Below, piece after piece: positions 6,637 through 12,751 of a DNA stretch of 14,865 bases (position 1 is the stretch's first letter; every line of letters starts with the position of its first letter). Location of the stretch: positions 1-14,865 of the forward strand of contig DATBDZ010000109.1 of NCBI GenBank assembly GCA_036276235.1, read 5' to 3'. The position numbers were made by a program, and so were the translations under genes. This DNA comes from JANWHF01 sp036276235. GTDB lineage: Bacteria > Planctomycetota > Phycisphaerae > Tepidisphaerales > Tepidisphaeraceae. The notes under the pieces were generated by a model. It made no database searches, had not been told where the DNA came from, and saw only the letters and a list, made by a program, of their open reading frames with translations.

Positions 6637-6830
6637 CACCCACGCCGCGGCAGAGTCGGGTGAGTGCAACGAACCCGCGCCGCCGCGGATCTGTCGGCGC
6701 GCATTTCTTCGTGGGCGCGCCTTACGTCGAAACGTCGAGAAAGGGTTCGAAAAGAGTCAAATGCGCGCACCGGAGTATCCGCGGCGGCGCGGGTTCGTTG
6801 CACTCACCCGACTCTGCCGCGGCGTGGGTG
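6637..6830. repeat. 194-bp element with perfect 54-bp inverted repeats
   Basis: Bases 6637-6690 are the exact reverse complement of 6777-6830 (54 of 54). Ends are CACCCACGCCGCGG and CCGCGGCGTGGGTG. In the 86-bp centre a further perfect 10-bp stem, GCGCGCATTT (6697-6706) with AAATGCGCGC (6759-6768), stacks in register, so the whole could fold into one long hairpin. The outermost base pair next to it fails, giving sharp boundaries. No convincing target-site duplication was found. Open frames across it on either strand start with the same MQRTRAAAD peptide because of the symmetry and are not taken as genes. Confidence 0.92.
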
Positions 6831-6850
6831 CCGATCACGATGTTATTTCG

Positions 6851-6879
6851 TTGTCATGGCGGCCGGCTGAGGCTATCTT
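6851..6879 (+). promoter_or_regulatory. Predicted promoter for the small antitoxin-like gene, leaderless geometry
   Basis: TTGTCA at 6851-6856 and TATCTT at 6874-6879 are exactly 17 bp apart (five and four matches to the sigma70 consensus). The start codon at 6886 lies only six bases after the -10 box, where the transcript itself should begin. Together with the absence of a Shine-Dalgarno, this suggests a leaderless mRNA. Confidence 0.5.
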
Positions 6880-6885
6880 TTTGCC

Positions 6886-7086
6886 ATGAGCACCCTTGAC
6901 GAAATCGAGGCCGCCGCCGATGCATTGCCGGCGGCTCAAAAGCAGGAATTGATGCTTTTCCTCGCGACGCGGCTCCGCGCTCAAGGGGCACAACTCCCAG
7001 AGCCGCGCAAATTCACTACCCAACAGATGCAAGCCTGGATCGCAGAGGATGAAGCCGCGATGCGTCGCTTCCGCGAGGGCGCGTAA
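6886..7086 (+). CDS. Small antitoxin-like protein, apparently orphaned
   Basis: A 66-residue protein starting MSTLDEIEAAADALPAAQKQ, then ELMLFLATRLR, a proline-containing linker (LPEPRKFTTQQMQAWIAEDE) and a basic end (AAMRRFREGA). An N-terminal helical pair with a short acidic/basic tail is the layout of small antitoxins that precede PIN-type toxins; no named family is claimed with certainty. In such pairs the toxin start usually overlaps or directly follows the antitoxin stop. Here the next bases encode LFLDTSS, the usual PIN opening, but the frame is cut within about 24 bp. The gene is therefore probably a survivor of a degraded toxin-antitoxin pair, or it acts alone. Confidence 0.65.
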   Translation: MSTLDEIEAAADALPAAQKQELMLFLATRLRAQGAQLPEPRKFTTQQMQAWIAEDEAAMRRFREGA

Positions 7087-7109
7087 GGCTCTTCTTGGAC
7101 ACCAGCTCA
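7086..7109 (+). pseudogene. Possible 5' remnant of a PIN-domain toxin
   Basis: Directly after the antitoxin-like gene, reading from 7086, codons give RLFLDTSS. PIN toxins (VapC type) typically begin with a beta strand ending in LDT or LDTS, where the Asp is a catalytic metal ligand. No ATG or GTG precedes it, and after this point the sequence becomes the 3' end of the convergent gene (stop at 7107). Only about eight codons support this, so it is a suggestion. Confidence 0.35.
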
Positions 7110-7619
7110 GATCCGATCAGCCAAAGCAAATCCGGCTATTGCGATCGCCTTACGAAAAGTCTCCAGAAACTTCCTTTGTTGCCCGCTGGAAGGAAACGGG
7201 ATTCGCTGGTCGATGACTGGCAACCCCGCCTTCGCGAGCGCGTCGAATGCCGCGTCATATACGCTTGATTTGATAAGAATGATGTGATGCGGATCAATCA
7301 CTTTGCATCGGTCGAGCAGCCCAGGCACATTTTGCTCGAGAACCCTGAGCGACGGCGCGGCAATGGAATCCTCGTGGAGATCGATGATGAACATCCCCGA
7401 ATCGCGAAGCATGCATAAGTGCTCGGCCTTTTTCGAGCGATCGGGCTTTGCTCCGGTCAAGCCTTCCCACACATACCGAAAGAGCCAATCATGCTGATCG
7501 ACTTCGTCGAAGAAAAAGTAGCGATCGGCCGTGCACGGTGGCGCTTCGGCGATGAGTAATAGCCGGACGTTCGTGGGTTGATACCTGGCCGCAGCGAGCT
7601 TGCGCTTGTCGATGGACAT
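7107..7619 (-). CDS. Uncharacterised protein, uracil-DNA-glycosylase-superfamily-like
   Basis: A 170-residue protein I cannot name. It opens with a beta strand and loop VRLLLIAEAPP (18-28) followed by RYFFF, and it has a late loop IPFPSSGQQRKF (140-151). A GEAP-like loop after the first strand and a late Pro/Ser-rich loop resemble motifs 1 and 2 of the uracil-DNA-glycosylase-like fold. Middle strands MFIIDLHED (76-84) and HHIILIKSSVYDAAF (111-125) fit a Rossmann-like alpha/beta core. The usual activating Asp or Asn after the first motif and the classical HPSP motif are not clearly present, so DNA repair activity should not be assumed. It lies 69 bp downstream of astD on the same strand and converges on the antitoxin-like gene. 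Start 7619 is the most upstream ATG; no strong ribosome site is seen. Confidence 0.75.
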   Translation of the reverse strand: MSIDKRKLAAARYQPTNVRLLLIAEAPPCTADRYFFFDEVDQHDWLFRYVWEGLTGAKPDRSKKAEHLCMLRDSGMFIIDLHEDSIAAPSLRVLEQNVPGLLDRCKVIDPHHIILIKSSVYDAAFDALAKAGLPVIDQRIPFPSSGQQRKFLETFRKAIAIAGFALADRI

Positions 7620-7688
7620 TTCTAGTTCGACTTTCGAATCCTATCCGTCATCTAGTCTGGCAGGCCGCGGTGCGCGAGTACAGTCACT

Positions 7689-9164
7689 CTAGAGGATCTG
7701 CCCCAAACCCGGCGTAGCCTTGGCGCTCTTCAACTCCGCCGATTCCATGGACGCTACCGGATACGCGCAATAATCCGCGGCCAAATACCCGCTGGGGCGG
7801 TGGTTGCCGCTGAGGCCTGTGCCGCCGAAGGGGAGGGCGCTGCTGCCGCCGGTGGTTTGGCGGTTCCAGTAGACTACGGCGGCGCGGGTTTGTTTGTAGA
7901 AATTGGTCCACAGATTTGGGTCGTCGCTTAGCAGGCCGCTTACGAGGCCAAACTTCGTGCGATTGGCTTCGGAGATTGCGTCGTCGAATGTTGCGACTCT
8001 TATCACCTGTAGGATTGGGCCGAACAATTCTGCATCGGCGCGATCAGAGACGTTGGTGACATCAATGAGGCCGGGCGTGAGCATTGCGGTGCGCGGGCCG
8101 ATGACGCGCATGGGCGCGAGCGATTGGCCGCCGCGGCGGATCAGGTCTTCCTGGGAGCAGAGCAGCGAATCGGCGGCCGAATCGCTGATGACCGGGCCCA
8201 TGAAAGGCTCGGGGCGATGCGTGTACGGGCCGACGACGATGCTCTTCATCATCGCCAGCAGACGATCGACAAATTCCTGGCCGACGCGATCGCGCGGGAT
8301 GATCAGCCGTCGGGCGCAACTGCAGCGCTGGCCGGCGGTGATGTAGGCGGAATGAATCGTCAGATTCGCGGCGGCGTTGAGGTCCGCGGCGTTCCAGACG
8401 ATCAGCGGATTATTGCCGCCCATCTCCAGCGCGACGATTTTACCCGGCTGCTCAACCAGAGCGCGGCTGATGGCCAGCCCGCCCGCCACGCTGCCGGTGA
8501 AGAGAACGCCATCAATACCGGCGTGCTTGACCAGCGCGGCGCCGGTATCGCGGCCGCCTTGCAATAGCGTGATGACACCCGCCAGCAGTCCTGCCGACTC
8601 CCACAGCTCCATCGTCAACTGGCCAACCAGCGGCGTCAGCTCGCTCGGTTTGTAGACGACGCAATTGCCGGCGATCAGCGCGGGCACGATGTGCCCGTTG
8701 GGAAGATGGCCGGGCATGTTGAATGGGCCAAAGACCGCGAGCAATCCAAATGGTTTGTAGCGCGTGGCGGAGAGAACGCCGCCCGATTCGCTGCTGGTGG
8801 GCGCGCGGCGTTCGTTATACGCGCGGATCGACAACGGCACTTTGCCGACCATGGCATCGACTTCAGCCAGCGCCTCCCAATGCGGCTTGCCGGTTTCGCG
8901 GCAGATCGCTGTCGCAAGCCGATCGCGATGAGATTTCAGTTGCTCGGCAAATCGCTCGACCGCCGCGATGCGCAAGGCAAGCGGCGTCGAAGCCCAATTC
9001 TCGATCGCGGCGCGGCCGGCCGAAATTGCTTTATCAATTTGCGCGGATCCCGCGGTTCGCCCGCTCCAGATGGTTTGCCCCGTCGCGGGATCGGTCGATT
9101 CAAAATGCGGGCCATCCCCTTCGATCCACCCATGTCCGACAAAATGTGTTTTCCCCTCGCTCAT
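7689..9164 (-). CDS. astD: N-succinylglutamate 5-semialdehyde dehydrogenase
   Basis: Fourth step of the arginine succinyltransferase (AST) pathway: NAD-dependent oxidation of N-succinylglutamate semialdehyde to N-succinylglutamate. At 491 residues it has the length of E. coli AstD. Features seen: FGPFNMPGHLPNGHIVPALIAGN (145-167) with the oxyanion Asn 149, YKPSE (171-175) for cofactor binding, FTGS (222-225), catalytic Glu 247 in LEMGGNNP, and catalytic Cys 281 in GQRCSCARRL. FNMPGHLPNGHIVPAL and GQRCSCARR are characteristic of AstD within the aldehyde dehydrogenase superfamily. Its ATG overlaps the astA stop in an ATGA, which indicates coupled translation. The other pathway genes astB and astC are not in this window. 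Confidence 0.95.
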   Translation of the reverse strand: MSEGKTHFVGHGWIEGDGPHFESTDPATGQTIWSGRTAGSAQIDKAISAGRAAIENWASTPLALRIAAVERFAEQLKSHRDRLATAICRETGKPHWEALAEVDAMVGKVPLSIRAYNERRAPTSSESGGVLSATRYKPFGLLAVFGPFNMPGHLPNGHIVPALIAGNCVVYKPSELTPLVGQLTMELWESAGLLAGVITLLQGGRDTGAALVKHAGIDGVLFTGSVAGGLAISRALVEQPGKIVALEMGGNNPLIVWNAADLNAAANLTIHSAYITAGQRCSCARRLIIPRDRVGQEFVDRLLAMMKSIVVGPYTHRPEPFMGPVISDSAADSLLCSQEDLIRRGGQSLAPMRVIGPRTAMLTPGLIDVTNVSDRADAELFGPILQVIRVATFDDAISEANRTKFGLVSGLLSDDPNLWTNFYKQTRAAVVYWNRQTTGGSSALPFGGTGLSGNHRPSGYLAADYCAYPVASMESAELKSAKATPGLGQIL

Positions 9165-10210
9165 ATGGATTTACCCTCCATGTCCCCCGGCCGCGCCGCT
9201 CGCATCGGCGCGATCCGCACGCTGTCGGCGACTTCAACATCCAGCGCTAGCGCCGTCTGCTTTGAAAGCCGCGCGCCGCCGGCGACGATCTGGGCTTCGC
9301 CCTTCGCGGCGCGGAATTCCTTCTTCGCGGCGCACACGAGCATCGGCTCGGCGGCTTCGATCGCGTCGACGATCTCCATCACCTTCACCTTGCGGCTCTC
9401 CTTCACCGTGCGAATCTCATTCATCGCGCACTGCACGATCGGCCCGGCGTCGAAGATGTCGATCATCTCATTAAAGCGAAAACCCTCTTCCAGCAGAATC
9501 GTAAGGGCAGGCAGGCTCTGCGGATGGCATTTGCCGATGACCGCCTGCGCGTCATTGGGCAGCAGCGGAATGTAAATCGGATGGCGCGGCATCAGGTCGG
9601 CGATGAACTTCTTGTTCACCACGCTCAGATAATCCGCGTTCGGATAATCCAGATCAAAAAAGTGCCGCCCCAGCCCCTCCCAGAAGGGCGAACGTCCCGC
9701 TTCATCCACGATGCCGCGAAGTTCCGCGATCACCTGCGGATCAAATCGCTTTGGATATTCCGCCATGAAAAGAAACCGCACGAGCGACAGCAGTCGGCCA
9801 TTGTTCTCCTTGCGATATTCAGGCGCGAGAAACAGCGTGCCGATCTCGCACGGGCCGTTGTGATCGGTCACCAGCTTCAGACACTTGATCTCCTTGCGGA
9901 CATGAAGCACATCCGATTCGGCAATCGCCGTCTCAACTTTGTACGCATAAAAAGGCTCAAAACCGCCGACCTTCGCAACAATGCCGGTCGTGCCGATGGC
10001 CTTACCGGTGGCCGTGTCCTCCAGCACAAACAGATAATGCTCCCCGCGCGGCTTCTGCCCGATGCGCGCGAAACTCTCCTGCGATTCGACGATGCGATTC
10101 TGCAACAGCTCGCGATCCTTGGGCAGCGAAGTCAGTCCATGCCCGGCCCGGTTCGCCATCTCAAAGAGGGCGTCGAGGTCGGTGAGCGAAATGGGACGGA
10201 TCAGGAGCAT
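9161..10210 (-). CDS. astA: Arginine N-succinyltransferase
   Basis: First step of the AST pathway: succinyl-CoA plus L-arginine to N2-succinylarginine. The 349-residue protein aligns along its length with AstA: IRPISLTDLDALFEMA...GLTSLP (4-29), YLFVLEDTATGKAIGT, the GNAT-like acyl-CoA core EIGTLFLAPEYRKENNGRLL (about 147-166), ELRGIVDEAGRSPFWEGLGRHFF and the FIADLMPRHPIYIPLLP block, which are family hallmarks. ATG 10210 matches the expected N-terminus although no ribosome site precedes it. It overlaps astD by 4 bp and diverges from the toxin-antitoxin pair 71 bp away, so its promoter must lie in or near the AT-rich palindrome at 10243-10273 or within the pair. Some homologues prefer ornithine or accept both substrates; sequence alone does not decide. 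Confidence 0.95.
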   Translation of the reverse strand: MLLIRPISLTDLDALFEMANRAGHGLTSLPKDRELLQNRIVESQESFARIGQKPRGEHYLFVLEDTATGKAIGTTGIVAKVGGFEPFYAYKVETAIAESDVLHVRKEIKCLKLVTDHNGPCEIGTLFLAPEYRKENNGRLLSLVRFLFMAEYPKRFDPQVIAELRGIVDEAGRSPFWEGLGRHFFDLDYPNADYLSVVNKKFIADLMPRHPIYIPLLPNDAQAVIGKCHPQSLPALTILLEEGFRFNEMIDIFDAGPIVQCAMNEIRTVKESRKVKVMEIVDAIEAAEPMLVCAAKKEFRAAKGEAQIVAGGARLSKQTALALDVEVADSVRIAPMRAARPGDMEGKSI

Positions 10211-10242
10211 AAGCAGGAGAATTCACTGGCACGATGCAATCA

Positions 10243-10273
10243 AAATATGGTATCATATCATGATCCCATATTT
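10243..10273. promoter_or_regulatory. AT-rich palindrome, probable antitoxin autoregulatory operator
   Basis: Two 14-bp arms around a 3-bp centre match except for one pair; the outer parts are AAATATGG and CCATATTT and the inner parts ATCAT and ATGAT. It ends eight bases before the antitoxin ATG. The octamer TGCAATCA stands just outside on both sides as a direct repeat (10235-10242 and 10273-10280). RHH antitoxins usually repress their own operon from such palindromes. The site also lies upstream of astA, so it could affect that gene. Confidence 0.65.
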
Positions 10274-10281
10274 GCAATCAT

Positions 10282-10536
10282 ATGCCAACCGCAACACTTA
10301 AACAGTTTACCGTCCGAATTCCAAAGGCGCTTTATGCCGAGGCGCAGCGGCTGGCGCGCCGCAAAGGAACGAGCCTCAATCAACTGGCGGCCTCGGGACT
10401 TCACGAACTGGCACGACAGGAGCGCGAGCGCGAGCTTAGGGACGCGTATGAGCAACTCGCCGAAACGCCCGGCGAATCGGATGTCGAACCTTTTCGCGCG
10501 GCCCAAGCGGAGGTAATCCGTGACGACCAATCCTGA
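10282..10536 (+). CDS. Ribbon-helix-helix (CopG/MazE-like) antitoxin
   Basis: An 84-residue antitoxin for the MazF-type toxin encoded directly downstream. The first ~45 residues form a ribbon-helix-helix DNA-binding unit: the beta strand TLKQFTVRIP, helix 1 KALYAEAQRLARRKG, the turn TSLNQ, and helix 2 LAASGLHELARQER. The acidic, probably flexible C-terminal half (YEQLAETPGESDVEPFRAAQAEV) should wrap the toxin. It overlaps the toxin gene by 17 bp. The palindrome before the start codon fits autoregulation. Confidence 0.85.
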   Translation: MPTATLKQFTVRIPKALYAEAQRLARRKGTSLNQLAASGLHELARQERERELRDAYEQLAETPGESDVEPFRAAQAEVIRDDQS

Positions 10537-10906
10537 GCTTCCCAGACCCGTGCGAGGGGAAGTGTGGCTGATAGACTGGTCGCCGGGGCGGGGCTCTGAA
10601 CAACTGGGAAGGCGTCCCGCCCTCATCGTTCAAAACGACATGGGAAATCAGTCGCGCGGCTACACCAACACGATCGTTGTGGCGATCAGCACGAAGGGAA
10701 AGAATGTGCCGTTACATGTGCGAATCCCCAAATCAAAGAGTAACGGACTTCGCGAAGACTCCTTCGTGAAGTGCGAGCAGGTGATGACCATCAGCAAATC
10801 AAGGCTAGTCGGCCGCGCATGGGGAAGGCTGACCAGCGAACAGATGCGCCAGGTGAATACCGCCGTCGCCGCAAGTCTTGGATTGCCGGAATTGATTGGC
10901 GAATGA
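10520..10906 (+). CDS. MazF/PemK-family toxin (sequence-specific mRNA endoribonuclease)
   Basis: A 128-residue toxin of the type II MazEF class. The fold markers are present: VRGEVWLIDWSPGRGSEQLG (11-30), RRPALIVQND (31-40) with the conserved catalytic-site Arg, TIVVAISTKGKN (51-62) with the Ser/Thr position, then SFVKCEQVMTISKSRL (81-96) and a C-terminal helix (LTSEQMRQVNTAVAASLGL). The start is GTG 10520, supported by GGAGG at 10509-10513 with six-base spacing, inside the antitoxin gene. The weak start codon plus overlap keeps toxin synthesis tied to antitoxin translation. Likely role is stress-related or stabilising; target sequence unknown. Confidence 0.92.
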   Translation: MTTNPELPRPVRGEVWLIDWSPGRGSEQLGRRPALIVQNDMGNQSRGYTNTIVVAISTKGKNVPLHVRIPKSKSNGLREDSFVKCEQVMTISKSRLVGRAWGRLTSEQMRQVNTAVAASLGLPELIGE

Positions 10907-10965
10907 GCACCTGTTTCCGCGGGCTATAAACTCACACATCAGATGAGGAATTACGAGCGCATGCT

Positions 10966-11100
10966 CCCTCTCCCCTGTACTCAGGGGAGAGGGTTGGGGT
11001 GAGGGGACCGATGCGCCGACTGGCGAGGTACGCTCATTGGCGCATCGCTGTCCCCTCACCCTGCCCTCTCCCCTGAGTACAGGGGAGTACAGGGGAGAGG
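10966..11100. repeat. Compound CCCTCTCCCC-family hairpin element downstream of mazF
   Basis: A perfect 12-bp stem (10966-10977 with 10982-10993, loop TACT) is followed by a second copy in opposite orientation at about 11062-11100. Bases 10972-11017 also pair with 11039-11085 over about 46 bp with a few mismatches and small indels, so the unit can fold either as two hairpins or one long cruciform. AGTACAGGGG is duplicated in tandem (11076-11085, 11086-11095). The gap 10907-11177 otherwise holds no gene. The element lies between two converging genes (mazF and the M20 hydrolase) and may serve as a two-way transcription stop, though no T-runs are present. Confidence 0.85.
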
Positions 11101-11177
11101 GTTCTGAGTGAGATCGCTATTGAAGCAATTTCAGAGGAGATACTCGGACGCATATCGAAATCCGCCAATTTACAGTT

Positions 11178-12395
11178 TCAATCGGTTGCGCAAAAGCTCG
11201 GTTCTTCTCCCCGCGCGATCTTCATCAGCATCATCAACGCCAGCTTCGCGCGTTCGGTCAGGCTGTCGAGCAGGAGGAATTCTTCGGGGCTGTGGATGTT
11301 GCCGCCGCGGGGGCCGAGGCTGTCTATGTTGGGCAGGCCGGCGGCGGCGAGTTGGTTGCCGTCGCTTACGCCGCCGCTGTAGCGCCAGCTGGTGGCGATG
11401 CCGAGTTGTTTCCCGCACCCTTCGACTTGTTGCTGCAATTGGCGCGTCGGCTGATCGAGCGGCTTGGGCGGGCGATGGAAGCCGCCGTGCAGCCCGACGC
11501 TGATTCCTTCGATTCTTTTAATTTCGCCAGCGACTTGCTCGATGCCTGCTTGAATCGTCTTCTGCTCCAGTGGCGCTTTCGCGCGGACATTGAAGCGGCA
11601 GATCGCCAGATCCGGCACGACGTTGGCGGGGCCGCCGCCGTCGATCTTACCGACGTTGACGGTGATGCCGCCGCTGGTGAGCTGCGAGAGTTTGAGTGAC
11701 ATCTGAGCGGCGGCGACGATCGCGTTGCGGCCATTATGAAAATCCCGTCCCGCGTGCGCACTTCGGCCGCGAATGACGGCGGCGTAATTCCCTGATCCGC
11801 CGCGCTCGGCGACCATGCTCCCATCCGGCAGCGCCGGCTCGAAGAGCAATCCCACATGATTGCGTTTCGCGGCTTCCTCGAACAGCGGCGACGATCCGGG
11901 CGAGCCGATCTCTTCATCCGGATTAATCAGCACTTCCCAGCCGATGTCACGCGCCCATTTGCTGCGCTCCATCGCCTCGACCGCGATGAGCATGACCGCC
12001 AACCCGCCTTTCGCATCGCACACGCCGGGGCCGCGCAATGTGTTGGCGCCGATGCGCGTCACCTGCTGAAACGGCCCGTCCTGCGGATAGACCGTGTCCA
12101 TGTGAATGCAAAGGAAGACTTGATGCGGCGCATCCGGCCGCTTGCGAATCCGCAGCGCGCAGCCCAGTGGCGCAGGGATGACTCGTCCCGAGGCATCGAC
12201 GATTTCCTCGGTGCCGAGTGGGATTTCTTCAACAGTTCCAAGGCGCGACCATTCTGAGCGAAGCAGGCCCGAAACTTGTTCCAAACCAGAGAGGTTATAG
12301 CTGTAGGAGTTCACCGCAGCCCAGTCACGGACCAGTCCGATCATCCGGTCGGATTGGGAATCGATCCAGGCGAAAATGGACGATAACTCGCTCAT
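11178..12395 (-). CDS. M20 family metallohydrolase, carboxypeptidase G2 (glutamate carboxypeptidase)-like
   Basis: A 405-residue zinc hydrolase that cleaves amide bonds of N-acyl amino acids. The metal and catalytic residues of the M20 family are all present: H98 and D100 in CIHMDTVYP, D127 in GPGVCDAKGG, catalytic E161 and ligand E162 in NPDEEIGS, E186 in LLFEPALPDG, and H368 in GGNIHSPEEF. A dimerisation (lid) domain spans about 200-310, including GRSAHAGRDFHNGRNAI. GGVSDGNQLAAAGLPNIDSLGP closely resembles the carboxypeptidase G2 pattern, pointing to N-acyl-glutamate substrates. No signal peptide is evident, so it is probably cytosolic. It lies upstream of astA-astD on the same strand, separated by the toxin-antitoxin pair. 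Releasing succinate from N-succinylglutamate (the AstE step) is a reasonable but untested idea; a dipeptidase or deacylase is also possible. Confidence 0.9.
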   Translation of the reverse strand: MSELSSIFAWIDSQSDRMIGLVRDWAAVNSYSYNLSGLEQVSGLLRSEWSRLGTVEEIPLGTEEIVDASGRVIPAPLGCALRIRKRPDAPHQVFLCIHMDTVYPQDGPFQQVTRIGANTLRGPGVCDAKGGLAVMLIAVEAMERSKWARDIGWEVLINPDEEIGSPGSSPLFEEAAKRNHVGLLFEPALPDGSMVAERGGSGNYAAVIRGRSAHAGRDFHNGRNAIVAAAQMSLKLSQLTSGGITVNVGKIDGGGPANVVPDLAICRFNVRAKAPLEQKTIQAGIEQVAGEIKRIEGISVGLHGGFHRPPKPLDQPTRQLQQQVEGCGKQLGIATSWRYSGGVSDGNQLAAAGLPNIDSLGPRGGNIHSPEEFLLLDSLTERAKLALMMLMKIARGEEPSFCATD

Positions 12396-12461
12396 CTCAA
12401 GGCGCTCTTATGAGCTATCGAATTGTATGCTGGAGGAGCATGAGGCGCGCGTGCATTAAGA

Positions 12462-12677
12462 GTGGCATGGGCGTCCCGCCCATGATTAATGACCACGGAG
12501 GCACGGAGGCGCGCTATTACTTCGGTGCTCCATCGCAAAATATCGTTGAATGATTTGTTTTTTTGAATTGAATTCGTGATTCGCAAAATGATGGCCGGAT
12601 TTCGAGCGCGCCTCCGTGTCTCCGTGCCTCCGTGGTGAAGAATCACGGGCGGGACGCCGGCGGGACGCCCGTGCCAC
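12462..12677. repeat. Mosaic inverted repeat combining two dispersed repeat families
   Basis: The outer layer is a GGCATGGGCGTCCCGCCCATG-type hairpin on the left (12462-12487) and a related CACGGGCGGGACGCC unit, partly duplicated, on the right (12641-12677). The inner layer is CCACGGAGGCACGGAGGC at 12493-12510 against its complement at 12606-12634, the right copy having one extra unit. The ~90-bp centre (12515-12605) is AT-rich (T-run at 12558-12564, GAATTGAATTC) and has no gene. The gap 12396-12751 between the divergent M20 and acyl-CoA dehydrogenase genes must also contain their promoters; none is clear to me, though 12678-12720 is AT-rich. Confidence 0.85.
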
Positions 12678-12751
12678 GTTATCGGACGCGACAATCTCAT
12701 TACATTATGCATATACTTCAACGTAGCCTACGAGCTAGAAAGGTCGGATGG

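Noticed and set aside
6534..6899. Open frames across the 54-bp inverted repeat
   Set aside because: Both strands give the same MQRTRAAAD start because of symmetry; no ribosome site or domain.
12632..12751. 40-residue N-terminal extension of the acyl-CoA dehydrogenase
   Set aside because: It is encoded largely by the mosaic repeat, and ATG 12752 has a clear ribosome site.
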